Assembly: GCA_964463245.1 (NCBI GenBank)
Contig: CAYXBU010000001.1
Location: 40,844 to 104,843 of the forward strand
Source of the DNA: CAMEON01 sp964463245
Lineage (GTDB): Bacteria > Bacillota > Clostridia > Oscillospirales > CAG-272
Reading direction: 5' to 3'
Length of the DNA: 64,000 nt
Position numbers and translations under genes: made by a program. Of this stretch, positions 9,501-16,058 are shown one piece after another. The notes under the pieces were generated by a model. It worked only from the letters and a program-made list of their open reading frames with translations. It had not been told where the DNA came from and did no database searches. Positions within the stretch are counted from its first letter, which is position 1, and every line of letters begins with the position of its first letter.

Positions 9501-11560
9501 ATGACGGCAACGCCATGGAGAAGACCTCCTGGGGTACGCTGTATCAGTTGGTCAAGACGGACTATGAGCCGACCATTGATGATTCCGTGTTCTTCGGCTA
9601 CTGGCAGAACGGCGATGTGATCCTCCACATCTACGAGGAGGAGGGTATGCTGTGGCTGGATGGCTTCGGCGTGACCTCCAAGCGGCCTTACCACTCCTGG
9701 GACGGTGCAGTCCTGATGTTCGAGGCGGCTGACGATTGCGCGATCCTGGAGAGCAAGCCCACCGTCATCTACATGATCTCCCTGCAGGACGGCAAGCTGT
9801 GCATCACGCATGATTGCACCAACGGCTTCGACGACGACGGCTATGTGGCTACCGAGCCTGTGACCGTGACCTACGAGGCTGCCGAGGCTCCCGAGGAGAC
9901 CTTCGCCTTCGGTGAGGATGTCATCGGTACCTGGTACAAGGCCGACGGCACCGAGATCGTCGTCACGGCCGACAGCATCACCGTCGGTGGCGTGGTCGGT
10001 ACCGACTACTCCATGGAGATGGTATGGGGCTCCTACACCTACTACTTCAGCATCGACGGCGAGGCTTGCCAGCTGTATGCAGGCTGGCCCGAGTCGGGTG
10101 CCGGCATCTACTACGGTCCGGCGGACAGCTGGGATGTCGAGGAGCTGTACGCAACGGCTCCTGCGGGCGAGAAGGACGAGTTCGCGGGCAAGTGGATCTG
10201 CGACAGCCTCGTTTGGGAGTTTGACGGTCAGGGTACCGCCACCAACGAGGACGGCTACACCTACAGCTACACCGTGGCTGACGGTGTCATCACCTTTGCC
10301 AACGCGGCTTACACCATCACCGGCTCCATCAACGAGGATGGCGCACTGGCTCTGCACTACGACGACGGCTACGGCGAGGATATCTTTGACAAGGTCTTCA
10401 CCAAGGAGGAGTCCGAGGAGCCTGTCGGCGAGCAGATCCCCGAGGAGCTGTGGGGCACCTGGTCCGGTGACACCGAGTGGGCACACTACGACCTGATCAT
10501 CACGGCTGACGGCGCGGATCTGGTTGAGGAGTACGAAGCAGAGTACGCCGTTGCCTACACCTTTGTTTCCTATGTGGACGGTGTCCTGACTCTCAACAGC
10601 ATGGCATGGGGTGAGGTGACCCTGACCATCACCGGTGAGAACACCGCTCACTTCTACCAGAACCGCTACACCGAGTTCGACATGGTGCGCGGCGGCGCGA
10701 CCGGCGGCGATGAGGATAAGATCCCCGCTGAGTTCCAGGGCATCTGGGAGTGCGATTTCGATGCATACGGTTCTATTGGTCATGCTATCTGGACCATCAC
10801 GGGGGACAGCGTTTCCCTGTATGCCGAGGAGATGGACTTTACCTACCGGTTCGTTTCCTATGCAGACGGCGTTCTGAACCTCTCCTGCGACGGCTTCCCC
10901 GCAACCATGACCCTGACCGAGACCGGCATCCACTGCGTGGATGACTACTACGGTGAGATGGATCTGGTCAAGTCCGAGGGTGGCTCCGAGCCACAGGCCG
11001 GCATCCCCGAGGAGTTCTACGGCATCTGGGAGGGCGAGATCGATTCCTACGGTTCGACCACGCATGCGGTTTGGACCATCACGGCAGACGGTATCACCCT
11101 GTTCGCCGAGGATGTGTACTACGACTACACCTTTGTTTCCTACACCGACGGTGTTCTGAACCTCAACTGCGAGGGCTTCCCCGCAACCATGACTCTGACC
11201 GAGGACGGCATCTACTGCGTGGATGACTACTACGGCGAGATGGATCTGACCAAGACCGGCGATGCTCCGGCTCCCGGCACCGAGGCTCAGATCCCCGAGG
11301 AGTTCCGGGGGATGTGGAGCGGTGAGTTCGACTTCTACGGCGAGATGACCACGATCGATCTGGTCATCGCTGACAAGAAGGTCACCATGTACCTGGACGG
11401 CGATCTGGATTGGCCCACCGTCCTGAACTATGTGTCCTGCGAGGGCAACGTGCTGGTGGTGACCGATTCCATGATGGAGGTCACGCTGACCCTGAACGAC
11501 GGTACGCTGCACTACAGCGACGAGTACTTCGGAGAGTTTGACCTGACTCCGGCTGAGTAA
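6551..11560 (+). CDS. Giant LamG-like/beta-repeat lipoprotein
   Basis: 1669 residues from the ATG at 6551, which follows GAGGAGG; earlier in-frame codons overlap the promoter and are rejected. Signal peptide with lipid-acceptor Cys25 (FAVAC). Residues ~43-110 are a Thr-Glu-Pro linker encoded by a degenerate DNA tandem repeat. Then a LamG/concanavalin-like domain (~115-280), two homologous beta-sandwich repeats sharing an FRGW motif (~320-455 and ~470-600), many lipocalin-like beta units with 'LDGxGxxT...YTVxDG' motifs, and four C-terminal units each opening with IP-E/A-E-F/L. It is the third member of the local surface-protein cluster but has its own consensus promoter. Codon choice is smoother than in the two upstream genes, suggesting higher expression. 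Carbohydrate or host-surface binding is inference. Confidence 0.88.
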   Translation: MKKRISLVLLLSVLVLALALFAVACSDDGEGETGTSTESAVVTETPTETPTEAPTETPTEPVETPTESAETPTETPTEAPTETPTEAPTAAPTEAPTEPATEPATEPATEPDSYADGMKAWYEGKGEGTTWKDLVGSNDMTVTIDDKNYFTEDGFFVDSTQHYFPQEIVDMVNGRTFTVEILLSDIVSKGGNYNTLLNSKNDNLSLYQMTTDGKLYLKWAQSGQPRPTTAADVSDLLENDTLITITYNADGKVSMYINGELIAASDCGGKIMGADNLFIGHEHEQKVFSGIYKSIRFYDRELTAAEVMNNKLYDEVRKNQPKQLWTPISSTAMSADTYYEDGTTMKDGQAQAWLAENRADGIKGVNNIMFRGWAGIGDKEIAAYGYAFDEDLEGAVWSADFIKDAEDAVKAAAGSEFATRYEILVDLSVVPENETHVLHLLVKATDGSVFELANWNTIEIKVTGNQAAPKGVSFDDFKAGATEYHNTAATGNCFVQLEAANNTVTVPAGGNHDSVYFRGWIGFNQAMTQIGYAIDGGEIVWDDFFKNTEDAVKGAGGEFAQRFEVTVPTAELAAGTHTVACIIELEDGRVYVFSEITLVIEQATIDSYVGTWYDMDKQILITVAADGTVTGTNVASAALNDDGALVVKTNERMESYTLTPAADGKSVNVDHAFDPYGDGYDIDHESFTLTKLEATGLGGSYRQDKNTYLIVADNGVITKVGSADSDAPYFGLVVADAEGNGVTVTYKSSSYSKLYSFHAVKDEKGNLVLDGNAGLYVADTTDFASYYCSETGEYLYVFTVGETSVIVYREKLDEGYAYAYATVEGTLADGEIITFTAGEKTGTVKLAGGYMSYASAEAGSYTVGDKTATLDGFGTMTMDGQTYAYTVAGDLLTAEGLGIYKLDVEAKTLTAAAEIGYAGTYDYWVDYAWNEKYTLKLDGYGTATLIYSASYGDTTYVGSYTVVDGKLTIADCNYSFNGEWTLTHDGNAMEKTSWGTLYQLVKTDYEPTIDDSVFFGYWQNGDVILHIYEEEGMLWLDGFGVTSKRPYHSWDGAVLMFEAADDCAILESKPTVIYMISLQDGKLCITHDCTNGFDDDGYVATEPVTVTYEAAEAPEETFAFGEDVIGTWYKADGTEIVVTADSITVGGVVGTDYSMEMVWGSYTYYFSIDGEACQLYAGWPESGAGIYYGPADSWDVEELYATAPAGEKDEFAGKWICDSLVWEFDGQGTATNEDGYTYSYTVADGVITFANAAYTITGSINEDGALALHYDDGYGEDIFDKVFTKEESEEPVGEQIPEELWGTWSGDTEWAHYDLIITADGADLVEEYEAEYAVAYTFVSYVDGVLTLNSMAWGEVTLTITGENTAHFYQNRYTEFDMVRGGATGGDEDKIPAEFQGIWECDFDAYGSIGHAIWTITGDSVSLYAEEMDFTYRFVSYADGVLNLSCDGFPATMTLTETGIHCVDDYYGEMDLVKSEGGSEPQAGIPEEFYGIWEGEIDSYGSTTHAVWTITADGITLFAEDVYYDYTFVSYTDGVLNLNCEGFPATMTLTEDGIYCVDDYYGEMDLTKTGDAPAPGTEAQIPEEFRGMWSGEFDFYGEMTTIDLVIADKKVTMYLDGDLDWPTVLNYVSCEGNVLVVTDSMMEVTLTLNDGTLHYSDEYFGEFDLTPAE
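6677..6880 (+). repeat. Degenerate Thr-Glu-Pro coding minisatellite
   Basis: Tandem imperfect copies of an ACCGAGRCTCCG-like 12-mer (and shorter 6-9-base variants) encode the T-E-[TAP]-P linker of the 6551 lipoprotein. It keeps frame throughout, which argues for a flexible cell-wall-spanning stalk rather than a CRISPR or structural DNA repeat. Such arrays can vary in copy number between strains. Confidence 0.85.
10432..11557 (+). repeat. Four tandem C-terminal domain copies in the 6551 lipoprotein
   Basis: Four units of ~90 residues start near 10435, 10720, 11002 and 11287. Each opens with IPEE/IPAE and a G-x-W motif and ends near E/EFD-M/L. Units 2 and 3 are very alike in protein sequence (shared GFPATMTLTE and CVDDYYGEMDL), indicating recent duplication. 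Units 1 and 4 are more divergent. Confidence 0.85.
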
Positions 11561-11570
11561 TGTAACAAAA

Positions 11571-11603
11571 GGGGCTGACACCCGCGGGTGTCAGCCCCTT
11601 TCC
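11571..11603. terminator. Bidirectional intrinsic terminator
   Basis: A 13-bp perfect stem (GGGGCTGACACCC, dinucleotide loop, inverse copy) at 11571-11598 is followed by TTTCCTT on the plus strand and, reading the minus strand, by TTTTGTTA. It lies between the converging ends of the lipoprotein and the acetyltransferase gene. Confidence 0.92.
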
Positions 11604-12179
11604 TTATGTATCCTGCCATTCGTCCGCCAGCAGGGAGCATCTCCCGATGGTGCGGTAGATACCGTTTACCTTGATGGCATCCCGTGACCAGCCCTCAAAG
11701 GTCATCCCGACCCGCTCCATCAGGCGGAGGGAGGGGTCATTGCCCTGCATGAATCGCGCCTCGATGCGGTGCAGGTGCAGTTCCCCAAAGCCGAACCCGA
11801 TGACACGGCGCACCGCCTCGGTCGCAAAGCCCCGGCCGCCGTACTCCGGGTTAAGCACATACCCGATCTCCCCTGCATCCGCACCGTAATCAAAGGAGGT
11901 AAAGCCGCAGGTGCCGATCATGTGCCCGCTTTCGCGGTGGACGACCGCCCAGTCAAAGAAGTCCCCCGTGCGGTACCGCTGACCGATATAGGTCAGGTAC
12001 TCGCGGGTGAAGCCGATGTCCCGATGGGGCGACCAGAGCAGGTAGCGGGTGACATCCTCGCGGCAGGAGTAGGCGTACATATCCTCAGCATCCCGCACCC
12101 GCATCCCGCGCAGGATCAGACGCGGTGTCTCCAAGAGGGGGATGTGGGAAAACAGCTTGAAGATCGTCTCTTTCCTCAT
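11604..12179 (-). CDS. GNAT-family N-acetyltransferase (RimJ/RimL type)
   Basis: 191 residues, the usual length of the family. The N-terminal LETPRLILRGM is the typical opening of RimJ/RimL-like GNAT proteins. The acetyl-CoA pyrophosphate-binding loop is visible as YGGRGFATEAV near residues 115-126, with the downstream LHRIEARF and NDPSLRLMERVGM segments of the fold. It probably transfers acetyl from acetyl-CoA to a protein N-terminus or small-molecule amine in the cytosol; the substrate cannot be read. AAGGAG sits 10 bases before the start. It is transcribed alone from a weak promoter at 12212-12239 and ends at the shared terminator. Confidence 0.9.
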   Translation of the reverse strand: MRKETIFKLFSHIPLLETPRLILRGMRVRDAEDMYAYSCREDVTRYLLWSPHRDIGFTREYLTYIGQRYRTGDFFDWAVVHRESGHMIGTCGFTSFDYGADAGEIGYVLNPEYGGRGFATEAVRRVIGFGFGELHLHRIEARFMQGNDPSLRLMERVGMTFEGWSRDAIKVNGIYRTIGRCSLLADEWQDT

Positions 12180-12211
12180 GAAAAAGCACTCCTTGAAGGG
12201 TTAGTTCTTCT

Positions 12212-12239
12212 ATTATACGCTTTCCCTCGGAAAAAGCAA
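12212..12239 (-). promoter_or_regulatory. Probable promoter of the acetyltransferase gene
   Basis: On the minus strand, TTGCTT (12239-12234) and TATAAT (12217-12212) with a 16-base spacer. Its -35 is weaker than the consensus boxes elsewhere in the window. Confidence 0.6.
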
Positions 12240-12291
12240 GGGCTTTTTGCCACCATTTTGTAAAAGATTCGCAAATATTCACGCCGTCCTC

Positions 12292-12320
12292 TTGACAATC
12301 AGATGACCGCAGGATATAAT
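12292..12320 (+). promoter_or_regulatory. Sigma-A promoter for the DUF1836 gene
   Basis: TTGACA (12292-12297), 17-base spacer, TATAAT (12315-12320). It is back to back with the minus-strand acetyltransferase promoter ~55 bases away. Confidence 0.9.
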
Positions 12321-12372
12321 AAGACTAAAGCTGTTCGTATAGTTCAACCAAGATCGAAGGGGAGAAATGTAT

Positions 12373-12972
12373 ATGCAACTCAAGATCAACGACATCATGA
12401 TCCCGGGCACCCTGCTGACCAAGGCCGAGGCGGGCGGTGTTACCGGACTGGAATTTCTCAACCGTGTCTTTTTCCCCAGTGAGGGTGTCATGCTCTCCCG
12501 CATTCGGGACGTATCGGGGGTGGACGGCTCCACGCTCCAGAACTGGACGAAGCGCGGATGGGTCGAGAATGCACCTCTGAAACGCTACGGCATTGACCAG
12601 GTCGCCAATATCCTCATCATCAATATGCTGCGCTCCTGTGTCCGTCTGGATCATATCACCTACCTCATCCGTTACATCAACGGCCGCGTGGACAACCGCA
12701 GTGATGACATCATCCGTGAGTCGGTACTGTACGATTATATCTGTCGGACGTTGGATCGCTTGATGGAGGAAGAGAACTGCTCGGATGAGTCCATCCGCGC
12801 CATCATCGAGGAGGTGACTGCCTCCTACGAGGAGGTGCGCCCGGGTAGCCGCGAGCGGCTGAACCATGCGCTCTGCATCATTGTCGTTGCGTACTATGCG
12901 GTGGTTCTGAAGCACCATGCCGATGATATGATCTCAGACCTGATGCATCGGAGCGAGGGTATGTTCGAGTGA
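12373..12972 (+). CDS. DUF1836 family regulator-like protein
   Basis: 199 residues. The ATG at 12373 is preferred over the in-frame ATG at 12367, because the ribosome-binding site AAGGGGAG (12357-12364) would be only two bases from the latter. The protein matches the Firmicutes DUF1836 family: an N-terminal winged-helix/MerR-like region with VSGVDGSTLQNWTKRGWV, followed by helices rich in RYI/RDD. Family members are thought to be DNA-binding but have no established target. It sits 11 bases ahead of a small membrane-protein gene and probably shares its mRNA. Cytosolic. Confidence 0.75.
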   Translation: MQLKINDIMIPGTLLTKAEAGGVTGLEFLNRVFFPSEGVMLSRIRDVSGVDGSTLQNWTKRGWVENAPLKRYGIDQVANILIINMLRSCVRLDHITYLIRYINGRVDNRSDDIIRESVLYDYICRTLDRLMEEENCSDESIRAIIEEVTASYEEVRPGSRERLNHALCIIVVAYYAVVLKHHADDMISDLMHRSEGMFE

Positions 12973-12983
12973 GTGGAGGGGTT

Positions 12984-13541
12984 ATGAAGCAATTTTGTCG
13001 AAGCCTGCTGGATGCCGTTGTGTATCTGGTCTATATTTTCCTGTCCTGCCTTGTGGTGCTGCTGGTGGAAGCCCTGCTCCTGTATGTGCTGGACAAATTC
13101 GTCCTGCTCTCTTATCTGACCCAGACCGTGATAAGGCTGGTGATCTACTCGCTGGGTGTCCCCGCGATGATCGGCGTGGCGGGGTATCTGGAGGGGTATC
13201 GTGAAGCTGAGTCCCACCCGGGATGGACGGCATTTTCCTGCGGTCTGGCGGTGCTGGTTCCCCAGCTCCTGCTGGCTCTGCTGTTCCACTTCCGCCAGTT
13301 CTGCGCGGGTGCCGTGCCGTTCGCCGCAGGGCTCTTGCGGGACGGCAAGGCTGTCACGGCGGACAGCATCCTGTTTACCGAGATCGGACAGCTTTGGCTC
13401 TTCCTCGGTGTCTATGTCGGGTATGGCGTCCTGTATGCCGTTACCCTGACGGTCTGCCGTGAGATCGGTGTGTACCGCCGTCTGCGGCAACGCTGCGAGA
13501 TGGGGCTGACACCGGACGGGAGAGCACACCGGGAATCGTGA
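12984..13541 (+). CDS. Uncharacterised four-helix membrane protein
   Basis: 185 residues from the ATG at 12984, which follows GGAGGGG (12975-12981); an upstream GTG at 12969 lacks this spacing. About four hydrophobic segments are visible: ~11-36 (VVYLVYIFLSCLVVLLVEAL), ~43-62, ~80-98 and ~135-155, with a basic C-terminal tail (REIGVYRRLRQR). No family is recognised. It follows the DUF1836 gene closely, suggesting an operon of two. No terminator is seen before the lysS promoter. Confidence 0.7.
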   Translation: MKQFCRSLLDAVVYLVYIFLSCLVVLLVEALLLYVLDKFVLLSYLTQTVIRLVIYSLGVPAMIGVAGYLEGYREAESHPGWTAFSCGLAVLVPQLLLALLFHFRQFCAGAVPFAAGLLRDGKAVTADSILFTEIGQLWLFLGVYVGYGVLYAVTLTVCREIGVYRRLRQRCEMGLTPDGRAHRES

Positions 13542-13572
13542 TGTCATCCGATGCGAAATTCCTCGGAAACGG

Positions 13573-13601
13573 TTGACAGAATCCAAAAAAAATAGTATAA
13601 T
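13573..13601 (+). promoter_or_regulatory. Sigma-A promoter of lysS
   Basis: TTGACA (13573-13578), 17-base spacer, TATAAT (13596-13601). The ~80-base leader has one small hairpin (GGCTC/GAGCC near 13643-13659) but no T-box specifier or TGGNACCGCG element. Confidence 0.9.
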
Positions 13602-13690
13602 ATCCCCGATATATACCCATTCAAGAAGTAAATCAACCACGCGGCTCTCTCGCGGAGCCACGGTGGTGCAGTGAAAGGAATCCTATCAAC

Positions 13691-15193
13691 ATGAGTGAGA
13701 TCAATGTGAACCTCTCGGAACAGGAGCAGGTGCGCCGCGCGAAGCTGCAGAAGCTGGTAGAGCAGGGAAATGACCCGTTCGAGAAGACGGTATTCGATGT
13801 TACCGCGCATTCGGACGAGATCAAGGAGAAGTTTGATACTCTGGAGGGCAGTGAGGTCGCCATTGCAGGTCGTTTGATGACCAGACGGATCATGGGCAAG
13901 GCCTCTTTTACCCATATCGCCGACCGAAACGGCGAGATCCAGGTGTATGTCCGCAAGGACGAGGTCGGTGAGGAGACCTACGCCGCCTTCAAGAGCGATT
14001 TTGACATCGGCGATATCGTGGGCGTGCGCGGAACCGTCTTCCGCACCAACAGCGGCGAGATCTCGGTGCGCGCCACGCACTTTGAGATGCTGGCCAAGGC
14101 ACTCCGCCCGCTCCCCGAGAAGTTCAACGGTCTACGGGATGTGGACACCAAGTACCGCCATCGGGAGATCGACCTGATCATGAATGGGGATGTCCGCGAG
14201 ACCTTCGTCAAGCGGAGCCGTATCATCAATGCCCTGCGGAACTACCTCAACAGCAAGGGCTTTCTGGAGGTGGACACGCCGATCCTGCAGACCGTGGAGA
14301 TCGGTGCCTCGGCTCGCCCCTTCTTTACCCACCACAACACGCTGGACATCGACATGGTGCTCCGCATTGAGACCGAGCTGTTCTTGAAGCGGCTGATCGT
14401 CGGCGGCTTTGAGAAGGTCTACGAGGTGGGACGTATCTTCCGCAACGAGGGCATGGACACCAAGCATAACCCTGAATTCACCACCATCGAGCTGTATCAA
14501 GCCTATACCGACTTCCGCGGCATGATGGATCTGGTGGAGGAGATGATGAAGACCGTCGTGACCGAAGTCTGCGGCTCCACCGTCATCACCTATCAGGGCA
14601 AGGAGATCGACTTGGGTCACTGGGAACGCCTGACCATGATCGAGGCGGTCAAGAAGTACTCCGGCGTGGACTTTGGCGAGATCGCCACCGACGAGGAGGC
14701 CATCGCCATCGCCAAGGAGAAGCACGTCGAGCTGCCCGCCGTACCCACCAAGGGAGCCATCCTGGCGGAGTTCTTTGATGCTTTCGTGGAGGAGAACCTC
14801 ATCCAGCCGACTTTCATCTACGACTACCCCGTAGAGATCTCGCCGCTGGCCAAGCGCAAACCCTCCGACCCGACCCTTACCGAGCGGTTTGAGTATTTCA
14901 TCAACGCGACCGAGTATGGCAATGCCTTCTCGGAGCTGAACGACCCCATTGACCAGAAGGCGCGCTTTGAGCGGCAGATCGCCGAGCGCAAGAAGCTGGA
15001 TCCGAACACCACCGCGCAGGTGGATTACGACTACATTCTGGCGCTGGAGCACGGCCTGCCGCCCACAGGCGGTCTGGGCTTCGGGGTCGATCGCCTGGTC
15101 ATGCTCCTGACCGACTCTCCCTCCATTCGGGACGTGCTGCTGTTCCCGACCATGAAGCCGCTGGATCAGGCGAACTCCGCTGATCGTTCATAA
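13691..15193 (+). CDS. lysS: Lysyl-tRNA synthetase, class II
   Basis: 500 residues, the normal length. It charges tRNA-Lys with lysine using ATP. An N-terminal OB-fold anticodon-binding domain (~50-150; IAGRLMTRRIMGKASF) is followed by the class II catalytic core. Motif 2 is visible in FRNEGMDTKHNPEF (~250-265) and motif 3 in GGLGFGVDRLVMLL (~455-468). AAGGA precedes the ATG. The gene is monocistronic with its own consensus promoter and a strong terminator. Lysine uptake elsewhere in the window is riboswitch-controlled, but no lysine-sensing element is visible here. Confidence 0.97.
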   Translation: MSEINVNLSEQEQVRRAKLQKLVEQGNDPFEKTVFDVTAHSDEIKEKFDTLEGSEVAIAGRLMTRRIMGKASFTHIADRNGEIQVYVRKDEVGEETYAAFKSDFDIGDIVGVRGTVFRTNSGEISVRATHFEMLAKALRPLPEKFNGLRDVDTKYRHREIDLIMNGDVRETFVKRSRIINALRNYLNSKGFLEVDTPILQTVEIGASARPFFTHHNTLDIDMVLRIETELFLKRLIVGGFEKVYEVGRIFRNEGMDTKHNPEFTTIELYQAYTDFRGMMDLVEEMMKTVVTEVCGSTVITYQGKEIDLGHWERLTMIEAVKKYSGVDFGEIATDEEAIAIAKEKHVELPAVPTKGAILAEFFDAFVEENLIQPTFIYDYPVEISPLAKRKPSDPTLTERFEYFINATEYGNAFSELNDPIDQKARFERQIAERKKLDPNTTAQVDYDYILALEHGLPPTGGLGFGVDRLVMLLTDSPSIRDVLLFPTMKPLDQANSADRS

Positions 15194-15201
15194 CCATCCC
15201 C

Positions 15202-15246
15202 CGCCGAAGCCCGCGCAAAATAATTTGCGCCGGCTTCGGCGTTTCT
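15202..15246 (+). terminator. Intrinsic terminator of lysS
   Basis: Long stem, CGCCGAAGCC pairing with GGCTTCGGCG and an inner GCGCAAA/TTTGCGC, around a short AT loop, followed by TTTCT. Confidence 0.9.
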
Positions 15247-15315
15247 GTCACCTTTTGACTTTTTGGCTGTCTATACGGATGAACGGACTTGAACAGCCGA
15301 TTGTAAAAGTGCTCT

Positions 15316-15463
15316 TTTTCTGAATACATTGTGGGGCAGGGGTCCCACATGGGCGGAGGATGACGAGAAAAACTGTCGGCAAACCATTTCTCGGCAGCAA
15401 AATATGTCATAAAAGTCCTTGAAAGGGGTCTGGGGGAAACTTCCTTCAGGAAGGTTCCCCCAG
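15316..15463 (+). repeat. Dispersed structured intergenic element, copy 1
   Basis: About 148 bases that recur, mostly without gaps, at 61636-61781. Conserved blocks include TTTTCTGAATACATTG, CACATGGGCGGA, AAAAGTCCTTGAA and AACTTCCTTCAGGAAG. Three stems can form: GTGGG/CCCAC (around 15332-15349), CGAGAAA/TTTCTCG (15364-15393), and a 15-bp terminal hairpin with TTCA loop (15430-15463). No uridine run follows the last hairpin. It lies 49 bases before the sigma-factor start codon, in the same orientation as that gene. It contains no open reading frame of note. Confidence 0.85.
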
Positions 15464-15512
15464 ATATGTGACTTTTACAATTGGCTAAAGGACTTGAAAG
15501 GAAGGAGCCGAT

Positions 15513-16058
15513 ATGAGAGACGACACGCAGGACACCCTGCGCCTGACCGAGCGATACCTCGCGCGGGACGAGAGCGTGGTGCAGGAGACAGCGCGGCTGT
15601 ATGAGCCGCTGTGCATGAGCATCGCGCTGAACATCCTCTGCAACCGCGAGGACGCGGAGGAGTGTGTCAACGACACCTGGCTGAAGGTGTGGAACCACAT
15701 CCCGCCCGACCGCCCGCGTTCAATGGCGGCCTATCTGGGAAGGATCGTCCGCAACCTGGCCATCAACCGCTGGCACGCGGGGCGGGATCGGGCATTCCTG
15801 GTGGATCTGGACGAGCTGCGGGATTGTCTTCCGCTTGCCGAGGAGGAGGCGGGACAGCTGCCCACCCTGCTGGACGAGTTCTTAGCGGGCTGTGACCCGC
15901 TGGATCGCCGTCTGTTCGTAGGGCGGTACTGGTACGCCTACTCGGTCAAGGATATGGCGGCGGCCAACGGCATGAAACGCAACACGGTCTCGCAACGCCT
16001 GACGCGGGTGCGAAAGCAGTTGAAGCAGTTTTTGGAGGAAAGGGGTTACAGAATATGA
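15513..16058 (+). CDS. ECF-type RNA polymerase sigma factor
   Basis: 181 residues. Sigma region 2 is visible at ~25-95 (CNREDAEECVNDTWLKVW, the helix that binds core polymerase and the -10 element). Region 4 lies at ~125-178 (LFVGRYWYAYSVKDMA followed by an HTH around KRNTVSQRLTRVRKQL). There is no region 1.1 or 3, as expected for ECF factors. It would direct transcription of a stress or envelope regulon in the cytoplasm. AAGGAG precedes the ATG. Its stop overlaps the start of the next gene (ATGA), the usual arrangement of a sigma/anti-sigma pair. The dispersed element lies immediately upstream, and no sigma-A consensus promoter is visible there, so autoregulation is possible. Confidence 0.92.
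   Translation: MRDDTQDTLRLTERYLARDESVVQETARLYEPLCMSIALNILCNREDAEECVNDTWLKVWNHIPPDRPRSMAAYLGRIVRNLAINRWHAGRDRAFLVDLDELRDCLPLAEEEAGQLPTLLDEFLAGCDPLDRRLFVGRYWYAYSVKDMAAANGMKRNTVSQRLTRVRKQLKQFLEERGYRI

Noticed and set aside
6524..11581. Long minus-strand open frame opposite the 6551 lipoprotein
   Set aside because: Low-complexity Val/Gly/His composition mirroring the coding strand; runs through the promoter and the terminator.
13602..13690. Possible T-box leader for lysS
   Set aside because: The leader is too short and lacks the TGGNACCGCG antiterminator element and specifier loop; only a small hairpin is present.
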